DNA of 64,000 nt, from the NCBI GenBank assembly GCA_002900995.3, contig CM035304.1, positions 1,161,498 to 1,225,497 of the forward strand. Reading direction: 5' to 3'. The notes under the pieces were generated by a model. It was not told where the DNA came from. It did no database searches and was given only the letters and a program-made list of their open reading frames with translations. The translations under genes and the position numbers were made by a program. This document shows positions 1 to 10,680 of the stretch, piece after piece (position 1 is the stretch's first letter; each line of letters begins with the position of its first letter). This stretch comes from Ganoderma boninense. Its lineage: Eukaryota; Basidiomycota; Agaricomycetes; Polyporales; Polyporaceae.

Positions 1-3000
1 TCGCGATGCATACCACCGACGCCGGAGGGGTCGCTGGGGGCATAGAAAGTGGCGGCTGCTGAGTGGTAGACATAGATGCGGGAGGGACAGATGGGGAGAG
101 CGTCCGGGTTGTCGGGTATGTCGAGATTGGGGCTGATTTGTTGGAAGAGAAACCGGGACACGAGGGATGGAAGGGAGGGTATGCCGAGGTGGTTCCCGAG
201 CTCGGCTACTGTTCTGGGGTATCGTGGCTCTGGAACAAAGGAGTCACTGATTAGAAAGACGGATGGATGTCAACGAGGAAAGAACTTACGATGTTTGTGA
301 GCTAGAACAACAAATCCGCTTACCCGTGGGCAGCCAATGGCCCCGTCCTCGAGATCTTGGGCTACAGGGTCTGCATCTCCATGGCCATCATCTGGCGGGG
401 CTTCGTCGTTGGCATCGTCGTCAGCGGCGTTGTGTGGGTGGTGGTGTTCGTCGCCATCTCTGAGTCCGTCTTCCGCCGATTCGGTTTCATCATCTGATGG
501 CGGGTCGATGTACGGGTCGTCGTCGAAGAGATCTTCATCAGAGATGGGTGCGGCTTGAACTTCGGGAGGGTGGTTATTGTCGGGAGGTTGAGTGAGTGCT
601 AACGCGGCGATGGCCTCGGATAGACAGGTGCCGGAGAGCATACCGCGAGCTGAGAAATCTGCTCGTGCGTAGGCAATCTTCTCAAGGCGTTGGTTGGTCA
701 GCAGCATCTGGCCAAGAGCATCATACCGGTTCGAACGTCGCCATGGCTCCTTGACTGCCTTGATATGCTTGGCTTCTGTGATCGAAGAGCAGAGTCCATT
801 CGGAGCACCGAAGTTTCGGATGTGTTGAAGGTAGTGGTCAAGCGCGTGTTGTCGAGGAAGCGAGAATCCATCAGGCCGTACACCGCTCGTCTTGAAGATT
901 TCTCGATGGATGTGGAAGCGTTTGCGTGCATCCTCCATCTTGGCAAGCGTAGAGTCAGTAAGAAATGGGCGCCGAGCGAGATAGCAGAACTCCAAGTACG
1001 CCGCGATCGCGTGGACAATATCGGGCGGCACAATTCCGGACAGTGCAGGTAAGTAGATCTAAAATGTACGTTAGGATAACAGTACAAAATGTAATGTCAT
1101 CCTAAGTGTCACTGGCTTACCTTCATGAGACCTTTGGAGTCGTCTCCGGTCCACTGCTTGAAATCTCGGCCTTGCTTGAAATTCCGCAGACCAGGGAAGG
1201 GAGGTGTTGCAGCTAACCTACAAGACCAGGTACTAGGCTGTCAGACATCGTCGCCATCTCCGAAGTGAGAGATGATATAAAAGACTCACTGCCGGTCAAT
1301 CTCGTCAAGCAGCTCCTTCCCCCGAGCTTTGCCATGCGTCATCGTAAGGTAGTCGCCGACCCACGAAACGAGGTGATCCTTGAATGTGCCTTTGATAAGC
1401 TGGTGGAGGAGATCACCAGAAAGGAGCTCGTAGATGTCCGCTCGCGGAAATCCCGCTGTGAAGGGCTGAAGAAGCCTAACATCAGAGAAGACGACATGGT
1501 CGTGTTCGCTGCACTCACAATGACATCCGACACGATCCCCCAATCATCCCACAGGACCTTAGGCTCGAACGTGGTGCACAGCTATTCAGAATAGAGCCGC
1601 GACCGCTTCTGACCTGGCTCGGGAGTGTCAAGGTTATTAGGGGTTTTGTAACATCTATGGAAGCATCAGATAAACATGCGAACAGCAAGCATGCGCATCA
1701 AGACTCTGAGAAATGCTTAGACGTACGCGGGGCACCATCCCTGGACGATGTTTGCAACGAGAACCTGTTCTGGATAGTCGGCAATATAAGGCCCCAAGGC
1801 CCAGACGACACAACGATAGTGTCCGTCAGGGCAGCGAACGACTTCCGGGGTATGCATGCCAGGAAGAAGCGACTGCAGGATGGCCCCTAGGCTAGACTGG
1901 AAGAGTTGACGCTTGAAGCGGCGGAACGCGGTCGTGTCCGCATGCTTTCGTTCAGCTGTCAGTCCATGCTCAGCTCTTGCCTTGGTAGCGCGGAATTGAA
2001 TGCGCAGAATAGATAAAACAGAGGACATACCTTTGGGGATGGCGAGAAAAGCAATGGGGATAACAGAATCGTGATGCGCCCGGCGCACGCTGTTGTCGAA
2101 GTTTGCTAGGGACATGTACAGAGGGTAAAAGTCATTCTGGCCGTGGCGACAGATACAGTCGTCTTGTCGCTGCCAAATACGAACGGAACGACCATCGCTC
2201 CCTCACTTCCAGCCACTTCCCTGATGATGGCATCCTGCAACGTCCACCCACAATGGTCAAAGATGGCGTGAATCCCCAGGAGAATAAAAACGCACTGCAA
2301 TCCTCCATGCCCAGTTCCCCGACATTACATTTCCGTACCGGCGTTCTCCACTCTTTGTGAACTCGCGATAAGGGGCCTCTTCGAAGCGTCCTTTGAAGTC
2401 GGGGTTGGCGAGCATGCTGAGCGCGATTTTGCGGGGGTCACGATACCAGATCTCGTAGATCTCCGTCATCCATTGGGGAATGTTAGTTGCAGGTTTGGGG
2501 CCCGTGTAACGGATCCTGAGGCACAACCAGGGAGCGTCGCCCAATGCTATACCATCGATTGTCCAGTACATATCAGCGTGGTCCGCGAACGGCGGCCGAC
2601 CTCCGTGCTGCATGACGTCTGCAGCCCAGAGGTCCATCAAGAACGAGATGTTCGACTGCGGCATTTGCTCCCGCTTGAAAAGAAATTCAGCAAGCTCAAA
2701 CTCCACGCGATTTGAGAACGGAGACCAATCCCCGGGGGCTGCGTTCGTGCGTGGAGGCAGGTTTGCATTCGGGGGGAGTTCCACACCGTCCGAATCGCAA
2801 GGCTTCCCTTGACGGGCCGTGGCAGTCATGTTAACTTGAATGGACCTTGAAAAATTGTACTGTGACGCACCGTTGAGTTTGGGGTGAGGCTCCCGCACTC
2901 CCGGGGCATCGCCATCGCCATCATCGGCCTCCGACTGTTCAGGAACTTCAGGATGGATGCCTTGATGTTCGTTGGAGCTGTCCGCAGCATCCTCGAGCGA

Positions 3001-3204
3001 TGAAGTAGGGTGAGGGGGAGGTGACGGTGCTGGCGACTCAGGAGGGGGGTTATCGACAGTTGTTGAGTGGAAGAGGTCAAGATGGACCGCGTTGATGTGC
3101 TGCGTCAGGCCCGACAGGTTCTTGCACCACTTCTCCTTCTCCTTGCAATGCGGGCACTGTAGCTGGTGTGGGTTGTGCTGTTTTCGACGTGGTCCACGAG
3201 CCAT
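1..3204 (-). pseudogene. Plavaka-type DNA transposase, decayed, 3' end off the window
   Basis: Transposase of the basidiomycete Plavaka group (related to CACTA/En-Spm elements), which would act in the nucleus on the element's own ends. The start chosen is the ATG at 3204, because it opens on a C2H2 finger (Cys17, Cys20, His36, His41) typical of the family N-terminus. A Ser/Pro-rich linker follows, then the conserved blocks: EIWYRDPR near 2440, MSGNWAWR near 2310, GSDKTTVSVAT near 2160, VRRAHH..AFLAIPKG near 2040-2080, TPEVVRCPDGH and ALGPYIADYPEQ near 1760-1860. The last block, ATFYAPSDPSG, lies at the left edge, so the 3' end is missing. Between the SVAT and QNDFYPLYMS motifs (about 2140-2150) the frame slips by one base with no possible intron, which breaks the protein. 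Other frame changes (near 2290, 2000, 1550-1700, 1030-1250 and 260) coincide with plausible introns. Family assignment is from remembered motifs. Confidence 0.85.
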
Positions 3205-3638
3205 GGAGATGTTGAAGGAGGGAAAACAGTCGAGGCAAGGGAAGCGGCCAAGAAATTTCCCTAAGACTACGAGAGGGACGGAATCGGAATGGGAGGCGGT
3301 GGAATGTTGAGTCAGCCAACACGATCCATGGAATGGGTGGTCGACCGTCGACGTGCCTGGAGGACAGCCAAATTTCTTTCGGAAGATGAAAATATTAGTT
3401 GGTGAGTCGGAGGGAGTTTGAATGTGTTTAAAAGGCATACCAATGGAGGGATTCGATCGGCCCTTGAACACTGCCAAATCATAGCCATTGTTGGCTAGTT
3501 CCGCAACCCATCAGCCACCATGGTGCCCCTTATAATCAATGGGGTTGACTTACGGTGCATATCTCTTGCTCTCCCCGTTTTCCCCATCATTCGAACCAAC
3601 ACTGCGCCTTTTCCTTGACTCTCCTTGCTCTCGCAACC
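3205..3638. promoter_or_regulatory. Divergent intergenic region with TATA-like box
   Basis: This 434-bp space separates the start codons of the Plavaka transposase (minus) and the seven-exon gene (plus), so both promoters must lie here or overlap the genes. A TATA-like TTATAATC sits at about 3530, roughly 110 nt before the plus-strand ATG. A longer open frame on the minus strand runs through this interval upstream of the transposase ATG, but it lacks family motifs and was not used as coding. Confidence 0.4.
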
Positions 3639-5902
3639 ATGTCCACTCGTCCTCAGCGTTCTACTGCTAATCGCAATCCTGCAGCTCCCGTCCTTGAGGC
3701 CAAGCAGACCCGCCGTTCCACCGAGGAGGTCGCTCACGACAAGGCCAAGATCGAGGCCAAGAAGCGAGCCCTGCTGAAGCGAAACGAGGATAATCTGCGT
3801 AAGCTTCAAGAGCTCCAGCGCGACTTGGATGCCCAGGAAAAGGAGAACGCTACGCATGCCGCTCGTCCTCCTCCTGAGCAGCCCGTCACTGGCGATAAGC
3901 AGACCCCAGGCGTACCTTTAGCTCCTCTCCCCGTTAAAGTTTATCGCCCGAGTCGCTCCGCCTCAAAGGCTGACGGTCGCGCTGCCATAGATGACGATAG
4001 CTCTGACGATGCGGCTCCCATCGGTCAGCGCGTCCAACCCGGGCGTGCCAAGCGTCTTCGTCGTGAGGACCTTGAAGCCTTTGGTGAGTGCAGAGCAGTC
4101 GCCAGATACCAATGCGATGCACTTACCAGCCAATGTCCTAGATGGCAGCAAGACCTCCAGTGCAGCCGTCACGCCCGTCGCCACTGCCACCGTGAACGTT
4201 GACAAGACTCCAAACCACGCCAACACCAAGGCGAAGAAACGCCAGTCGGAGGGCCTTGGCGAGGACAAGTAAGTCTGTGATCGTGTGTACGCATGTTTGG
4301 CTGAGGTTTACCTGGAATTATAGACCCGCCAAAAAGGGGAAGCAAACCCGCCCGTCTGGTCCCACGTCAGCCGCTGCAGCGAAGTTTGCTCTACCTCTCA
4401 CGGCCACCCGAACCTCCTCGACCCCGCATCCTCCTTCACTCTCTGCATCATCTGCCGTCAATACGGTGCCTCCCAAGGGCCTCCCTCAAGGCGTGTTCGT
4501 CAAGGATGTCGGTGGGTTCGAACTCGATAATGGAGACGCTGGAACCACCAAGCACGACTCGGATGGTGTCATCAAGGCTGCGGCTGAGTCCAAGGTAAGC
4601 ATGGACTGCGCGTTCAGCACAAGCTGAACACTCATCTCTCGTGACTCCTGCGAATAGAGCATCAATCTCCAGCTCGAGGTCGTCGACGTCGCGGCCAATC
4701 CTGTGCTAGCAGCAAGCACCCCTGCCCCTGTTGGCGGCGCCGGCGTGTATGCAGTCACCTCCTCCGCCACTCCTAAGGGGGGGTGGTCCATGCGTCAGCT
4801 CGAGCCTATGCTCGGCTCATTCAGTGGCACGTTCACCCACATCTTCACTCCCAAGCTCATCAATTTCGTCTTCAACACTGCGAGTGGGCCCTGGAAGCTC
4901 ACCGGCGTCAACCTTGTCGACGCAATGAAGGATCTCGCCGCACAGTCCTTTCCGCCGGAGCTTGTGATCTACATTGCTCCACGTCAGCCCTTCTATGAAG
5001 TTGTAAGTCCAATGTTTATGTCGCAACGTTGTTCCACTCAAATGAGTATCACAGGCCAAGCAGAAGCTATCAGAATATCGCAACGGAGTTAGTAACGAGG
5101 CGGTGGACGTCGTGAACCGTTATATGCAATCTAGGCGCTTCTCATCGGCGGAGGCGAGAGCGGAGTATGTCGAGTGGGCAACCTGCGCAGCGAATGGCTT
5201 CCTCTTTCGTTACGAGCGTGTCTCGCAGGGTGATGACGGCAAGACCCTGGTGAGTTGCTTTCAAAATACACGTACCAGAGTCCACTGACTCGCATTCGTA
5301 CTCACGTCTCGTCGCTCCACAGAAGAAGCGTGGCCTCTACCAATCCACACTCATCGCTGAGACGTTCGTGTACCATCTCAACCGTATCGGCAAGAGCGGT
5401 GATCAAATCCGTGACACGCCGTGCAACGCACTCGCGCTTACCGCCGTCGCCGTCAGTTTTTGCCATTTATTCCACAACTCCGCTCACCACTGACCTGAAA
5501 CCGGAATACATCTACCCTCAACAGGTCGAACGCGCCCTGAAGATGTGGCGTACAGGCTCGTACGTGGCCCCACCTTCCCGCACCGAGGAGGGTAAGTTTT
5601 CGGACAAGGCGTGGGGCGCTTCCGCGCAACAATACCTCGGGGGCATCACAAACCTCACCGAGGAGAAGTGGGACAAGATCCTCGGAAAGGCCGACAAGGC
5701 TCGTCGTGGCTACAACGTCGACTCAGAGGACGAGCTCAACGAACTTGACGAGTTCGATGAGCGCGAGGACATCCCGTTGATAGGGCGGGCGGGGATTGAT
5801 GACGATGACGATGACGATGACGATGTTGATGATGATGTCGAGGACGAGAACGAGTGCCAGGAGATGGAGGGTGTCGAGCAGGCTGGCGATGCCATCAACT
5901 AG
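3639..5902 (+). CDS. Hypothetical protein, seven exons, coiled-coil N-terminus and acidic tail
   Basis: Function unknown. Exons that keep frame throughout: 3639-4083, 4142-4268, 4324-4594, 4658-5002, 5055-5249, 5323-5451, 5525-5902, giving 629 residues. All introns are 52-73 nt with GT..AG ends. Residues about 27-75 are Lys/Glu/Arg-rich and likely coiled coil. A low-complexity Pro/Ala/Ser middle follows, then a more conserved-looking half with many aromatic residues from about 280 on. The C-terminus ends in a strong Asp/Glu run encoded by a (GATGAC)n-like stretch at 5796-5840. The gene is intact and starts 435 bp from the divergent Plavaka transposase. I recall similar proteins as lineage-expanded basidiomycete families found near DNA transposons, so it may be a transposon companion gene; that link is inference. 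Basic N-terminal and acidic C-terminal halves suggest a nuclear or nucleic-acid-associated protein, without proof. Confidence 0.8.
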
Positions 5903-6224
5903 GTGCGTCAGAAGGAAATCTGTGCAATGTCTTTATACTTACCATGTCATCGCAGTGAGCTCCGCGAAACAAGATCATTGGTCAGTCGGCGGCCCCCTCT
6001 CATATTTATCGGTGTACGTTCACGCGCCTTTACGTCTTCTTTTCATTCATTGCCTCCCACGCTCCCTCCAAAACATCACTCCTTTCTCTTTCGCTCCGCT
6101 ACTGTATTGTTTGCACGCCATTCCTGGCCATCCTAATAGTGTAATGCTTGCTTATATTGTCAAGCACCTACTATTATACTGGTGTAGAACATGTTCCGAA
6201 TCCTACTTGAGCGCTCTGGCTAGA

Positions 6225-6381
6225 CACTTGGATGTACTTGCTGCTCCTGAATACCACTTATTGTCGCTCTGGGCCAGAAACGAACCTTCTGATTCAGAGC
6301 CAGCCAGAGTGGCTTGAAAACACTTGAATCGCCTGGATAAGGGTTACTAAGTGGCATCAAGTCCTGTCAAGCTGTCAAGTG
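6225..6381. repeat. MITE-like repeat, copy 1
   Basis: About 157 bp beginning CACTTG and ending CAAGTG, so the six terminal bases are inverted. It carries an internal CTCTGG...CCAGAG inverted repeat and ends with a doubled CTGTCAAG motif. It aligns along its length with 7701-7867, with short indels. No target-site duplication is obvious, so the ends are approximate. Short length, inverted termini and lack of coding capacity fit a non-autonomous DNA element, but the superfamily is not determined. Confidence 0.55.
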
Positions 6382-7109
6382 ATTTGGACGATTTGCTGAT
6401 GATCCTCGCGACTGGCGAGAATCTGGTAAGGATACGCCCTCTGGATACGCCCTCTGCTCACTTTCGCACCACCTAGGATTCGGAGTTTTCTCGTGGCTTC
6501 CGGCGCCTCCCGGCTTATGGCATGCGCCCAGTGAGCGGCCTGCAGCCGCATGCTCGACTATCCCACAAGCCTCAGCAAATCGTCCGGAGCTTGGCGGCAC
6601 TTGAGGCTACTGAACGCCTTGATGACACTTGCTACAGCTTGACCGCTCTTATTCTGTGGAATACTCTGAAATCGGCTGGAATCTCATCGGCGCTTCGCAC
6701 TTGTCTATCATCTGACGTTATCCGATGTCAGCTAGGCCATGCACTCGCTCGACGTGTCGCACCAAGTCTCTTCCAGCACTCGCTGCCCGCCTGCCCTGAA
6801 CCGCCCCCGGCAGGTTCCGACGTATTTTGGCCGTTCGGGAACGGTCGCCGCAGTGCCAGCGTTCTTCCCTTCCCCCGCTCACGTCCAGCCTCCGAGCTCC
6901 CAGTCTGGCAACTTGTCCCGTCCCTCTGCCCTCTGCCCTTTTTCTGAATCGCCTGTGATAGTCAACTTCCCCTCTCCTTCCTGCCATGACTGTCCTTCGG
7001 AACTCGCGTCTTGGTTTCGGTCGCGGCTCAAATCTGCCTATCGAAAACAGTGTTTCGGTCGGGCATCAACAGATCTGTTTTCGCTCTACCTTCCTAACAA
7101 GAGCCTTCA

Positions 7110-7690
7110 ATGAGTGACGGTGAGCGAATATTTTGATTCCTGGTTATCGCAGCGCAGCGAGACTAGGCCTTCACACGACGTTGGAGACACCTCGCAGCAA
7201 TCGGGAGGTAGGCGCAGGCTACGCAGTTCAATGCAAGTGAGACCTTCGTAAGTTTTCCCATGTTGTTTTACAGCGTCTCAGATATGGTAACGCACATCCT
7301 GTCCTGTTTACGCATTCTTACTGACATCAGGTTGTGCGTCCTATCCCCTTCAGACTCAGCTGCCTCGTCCAAGGGCCTTGAAGCGCGTACAAGATTCAAC
7401 GGAAAGCCAGAGAATGCGGTCATCTGGTGAGTTTGTCTTCGGCGACCCGACGTCCAGAGTTGGTGGGCGTGGATGCTAACATCGTCCTTCCACTTTTTCC
7501 TAGTCTGCCTGGAACTGCGATGGCAGGTCGGTCATCGTCACCGGAACGGTACCATGGTACGTACGTTTGATTATCATGTCACGAGTGGGACCTATCACTA
7601 ACATCCATTGTATGCTTCCGTTAGGTGTTTATCGTAGTATTTGGACGGTTTGACTGAGTATGCGGCGATGGATCAGTAGTGCTTCCGTAG
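7110..7690 (+). other. Segment with a chain of intron-like intervals
   Basis: An ATG at 7110 is followed by five GT..AG intervals at about 7120-7152, 7237-7273, 7287-7330, 7437-7503 and 7557-7624, several with strong donors (GTGAGC, GTGAGA, GTGAGT, GTACGT) and pyrimidine-rich acceptors. Joined in the simplest way they give only a short peptide of about 50 residues before a stop, so this may be a spliced non-coding transcript, the 3' part of a longer gene, or a relic. No protein motif was recognised. Confidence 0.3.
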
Positions 7691-7700
7691 CGTACCTTCG

Positions 7701-7867
7701 CACTTGGGTTGACTTGTGCGCACTTAGTTACCCTTAATAGCACTTAATCTCGCTCTGGACCAGAAGGGGACCTCCTGATCCAGAGAAACCCAGAGTGACT
7801 TGGAGCGACTTGAATCATCTGGACCAGGCCTGTCAAGTGGGACCAAGCGCTGTCAAGCTGTCAAGTG
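7701..7867. repeat. MITE-like repeat, copy 2
   Basis: About 167 bp in the same orientation as the copy at 6225-6381. It shares the CACTTG start, the internal palindrome (CTCTGGA...TCCAGAG), the CCAGAGTG motif and the terminal CTGTCAAGCTGTCAAGTG. I judge identity by eye at roughly two thirds. The pair lies about 1.3 kb apart as direct copies. Confidence 0.55.
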
Positions 7868-8542
7868 AATCGGACGAATTGCTGATGAATACGCGTCACA
7901 AGGACTCGGATATCTGGATATTCCGCAGTCCGCTCATTCTCCGCTGAATTCTGAACGTTGCCTTCGAAGGTATCTGGCATATTGTCGAAATATGTCGCAA
8001 GCCCGCTTGAAATATCGCCTACCGGCTTCTGCTTTCGTGCCCGAGATGAGTGCAGGTCTTCCCAAGTACGTATGCTGCCAGCGCCATAATGATGGTAAGT
8101 ATAGACCCCTGTTGTGGGATAGGTGCCCAGTGGGATATCCACCCGAAGAGCCGGCCACCACTGTTCACGCCCCTCTTGGACCCAAATTGATCGAAGAATC
8201 AAATCCTACAGAGGGATATCCACTCCACTTCCCGCATCCAGAATCTGGATACGTCGCTGACCACTCTCCTGCCGCCCAGCCACCCGGGGTGACGCACAAC
8301 CCTTGCTTTTCCAGACATCCGGGATATATTCGCAACATAAAACCTCCGACTGATGGACAGACCCAGTCCGTTCTTCGTGCCCTCGATGTCTCTGTAACGT
8401 ATCCCAGATGCACAGCAGGTATGATGCTCCACTGTATGATATGCCAGCCGGGTAGGATATTGAATCCCTTGTCTTGTCTGCCAACAGGTAGCACCATTCA
8501 TTATCATCAAGGTGAAACCTGACGATCTCTCAAGCCCGCTCG

Positions 8543-9775
8543 ATGCCGTACGTCGCGCCACTCCAACGCTCGAACAGCCTGATGGACACTGGAGATCCAG
8601 AAGCGCCGTACGCCGTCTACTGGCCATACGTCGATCCCTCATGCGAAGGCGATGGCATGCCCTACGACGTCACTCCTCTCTCGACGTCCTCGTCTGCCGG
8701 GCAGCGCTCCGAGGCAAGAACCTCTGAGCCCTCTCCGCAGGCTATCTGGAGTGCATACGGCTTGCTTCGTTCATTAACCCCTACCGCGCAATCCTCCGGT
8801 GTTTCTACACCTGCGAACATGCTATGTACCGTCACCCCCGCAACACATCAACCCCAGGAAGCATCGGCGGCTCATGGCAACCTCAGTAGCCAGGACCACC
8901 ACGGCGGAAGCACCAATTCCTCCGTATTGTGCCGTGCGAGCGATGCACAGCGTTGTGACGAGGACCGGCCCTTGTTGCGGTGTCCAGGTCTATCCAGTGA
9001 GAAGTACGCACTGGAGAGTCGTCATACCAGTAACCGCACAATCGACTCTCAGGCTGTCGCACCGTGCTCCATGCATTACATCATCTCTATTCCGGTAACC
9101 ATCCCTCCTCCGAGCATCTCTGCGTCTATCGCTCCCTCCCCTCGACCACCAACACACGCGCTCATGCAGAATGCCATGCATCTTCTACTTATGCCTTTGT
9201 CCACTGAGTCCGGCCGTACTCCCCTCTCGACGCGTACAACGACCCATTCAAGTCCACGCCCTCCATCGATCCCAGCGCCACAATGCGCATCCTCCTGTTT
9301 CCGCGACGTCGTAGAAGACTTCGTCCTCGGAAAGGTGCGGATGGCCCTGATGCTGCTTGCCATCGAGCACGCACACCCATCCTCCCGCGTCCGTCCCGAA
9401 CCGCGCGATCCACCACAGCGGCAGCGCACATGCTCCGCCTGCCCTCAGAGACACACCCATGTCCTGCGAAGAGCACGTACGTGCCGAGCGGACGCCCCTT
9501 GCCTTCCTTGTTGCGCATGCTGCAGCCCACGTGGGTCGCGAACTGGCAAAGTCTCAGTCTCTCAAGTGTTCTCCTCCGCCCGGGCCACACTGGCGTCCTC
9601 CCCCTCAGCTTTCACGCTGGAACTCGCCTCGGAGAAGGGCAGGGGTGGAGAAGCACACGGGCTCTCCCAGCCTTCTCGAGCTCTCGACTCACGCGTCTCC
9701 CAACTCCAACCACTGTGCGCCTGTGCTGGCTACCGGAGCCGGACAGCCCGACCGTGGCGCCTGGACCACTGGTAA
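8543..9775 (+). CDS. Questionable Ser/Pro/Arg-rich ORF in duplicated unit, copy 1
   Basis: A 410-codon open frame, very rich in Ser, Pro, Thr and Arg, matching in phase the first part of the 495-codon frame at 32506 in the second copy (shared VAPLQRS, PQEAS and DEDRP-like motifs). In the first roughly 56 aligned codons the substitutions fall about equally on the three codon positions, which argues against purifying selection on this protein. Toward the 3' end the two copies are no longer open in matching frames. It could be a decayed or fast-evolving disordered protein, or chance openness in GC-rich DNA. Confidence 0.2.
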   Translation: MPYVAPLQRSNSLMDTGDPEAPYAVYWPYVDPSCEGDGMPYDVTPLSTSSSAGQRSEARTSEPSPQAIWSAYGLLRSLTPTAQSSGVSTPANMLCTVTPATHQPQEASAAHGNLSSQDHHGGSTNSSVLCRASDAQRCDEDRPLLRCPGLSSEKYALESRHTSNRTIDSQAVAPCSMHYIISIPVTIPPPSISASIAPSPRPPTHALMQNAMHLLLMPLSTESGRTPLSTRTTTHSSPRPPSIPAPQCASSCFRDVVEDFVLGKVRMALMLLAIEHAHPSSRVRPEPRDPPQRQRTCSACPQRHTHVLRRARTCRADAPCLPCCACCSPRGSRTGKVSVSQVFSSARATLASSPSAFTLELASEKGRGGEAHGLSQPSRALDSRVSQLQPLCACAGYRSRTARPWRLDHW

Positions 9776-10395
9776 TGCGGACACTGATATCGAGAGAACG
9801 GTGAGTGCCCGACTCGAGTCGTCAAGCGACGGCATTTGCTCATCAGGATGGTTGTTGTAGCGCTCTGCGTGTCCCGTCGCTGCGTCGTGGTATAGTAAGC
9901 CCCAGGGATGGCCCTTATCTCATCGCCTCCAAGTGGCACCTCTACAACCGCCACGGTCTCGAGAGTAAGATTATCGAAAGGGCTTCCGAGTGAAGTTCGT
10001 TTGCAGGCCTAGGGCGTTGAAGAGGAGGGTTGAAGGAGGCGGGAGGAGCCTTCAGTAGCTAGTATGTGCTGGAGAATGCAGACATGCAGACGATTAGGAA
10101 GCTTGAACGAACCGTCGTACTTCATATATGTATGATAGAAAGATATGTACAGTATCGAACGATTTGGTGGTGTGGTTCACGAGATATGTATCCCTGCTCC
10201 GATCGCGACCCGGACGTCCGAGTGGCGACGAACTTCTTCGATTTCGCGTCCTCGCGTTACCTTTCCGCCTGACGGCCCCGTGGATGTTCAACGAATTCCT
10301 TTCCGCTTTTCCCGTGCGCTAGATAGATGACTGCCTGGCAAGACTCACCGGCGGCGCTCTCGAAGCCATTGAACTGGTGTGACGCGTGCCATGCA

Positions 10396-10580
10396 TCTTC
10401 TATGCTTTGAAGCATGAGCGAAATCAATTGCATTGCCCATAGCACTAGCACCGGTCTATCATTGATCCTGGGCCCCACAGACATCATGCTCATGCTCGAA
10501 AGACGGTGGCATATCTGTTCGTCGCACAACACTTCCATGCCAATTCTCCGACGGCCTAGTATTCGCGCGGGCGCACGCAC
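10396..10580 (-). other. Near-identical block inside the duplicated unit (copy 1)
   Basis: About 185 bp that differ from 34364-34546 by two substitutions, a 4-bp deletion, a 3-bp deletion and one single-base indel, while the adjacent 300 bp differ at about 15 percent of sites. On the minus strand the block can be read as an exon-like open frame (containing WAMQLISLMLQSIED) ending at a GTGAGT donor near 10350; the 3-bp indel preserves that frame. The protein is not recognised. Cut on one side by the gap. Confidence 0.45.
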
Positions 10581-10680
10581 NNNNNNNNNNNNNNNNNNNN
10601 NNNNNNNNNNNNNNNNNNNNNNNNNNNNNNNNNNNNNNNNNNNNNNNNNNNNNNNNNNNNNNNNNNNNNNNNNNNNNNNN
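10581..10680. other. Assembly gap, 100 Ns
   Basis: Exactly 100 undetermined bases, a conventional placeholder length, so the true distance is unknown. It falls at the right side of the duplicated unit, which suggests that the repeat itself stopped the assembly. Sequence on the far side (from 10681) no longer matches the second copy. Confidence 0.99.

Larger units (their letters stand above)
5903..7905. other. Intergenic region without a confident gene
   Basis: Overlapping open frames up to 141 codons occur on both strands, but none shows a recognisable motif or a convincing start and splice structure. The region holds two MITE-like repeats (listed separately) and, between them, a chain of intron-like intervals at 7120-7624. 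GC content is moderate and there is no tandem repeat. Confidence 0.5.
7906..10580. repeat. 2.6-kb duplicated unit, copy 1, cut by the assembly gap
   Basis: Collinear with 31935-34555 in the same orientation. It starts at a shared GGATATCTGGATAT motif, runs through an ACATAAAACCTCCGACTGATGG block near 8335, a long Ser/Pro-rich open frame, and a shared segment (GCAGACATGCAGACGATTAGGA near 10078). Similarity varies: patchy in the 5' half, about 85 percent near 10061-10390, almost identical from 10396 to the gap. The right end of this copy is unknown because it runs into the Ns. No terminal repeats or transposase were seen, so it could be a non-autonomous element or a segmental duplication. Confidence 0.7.
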
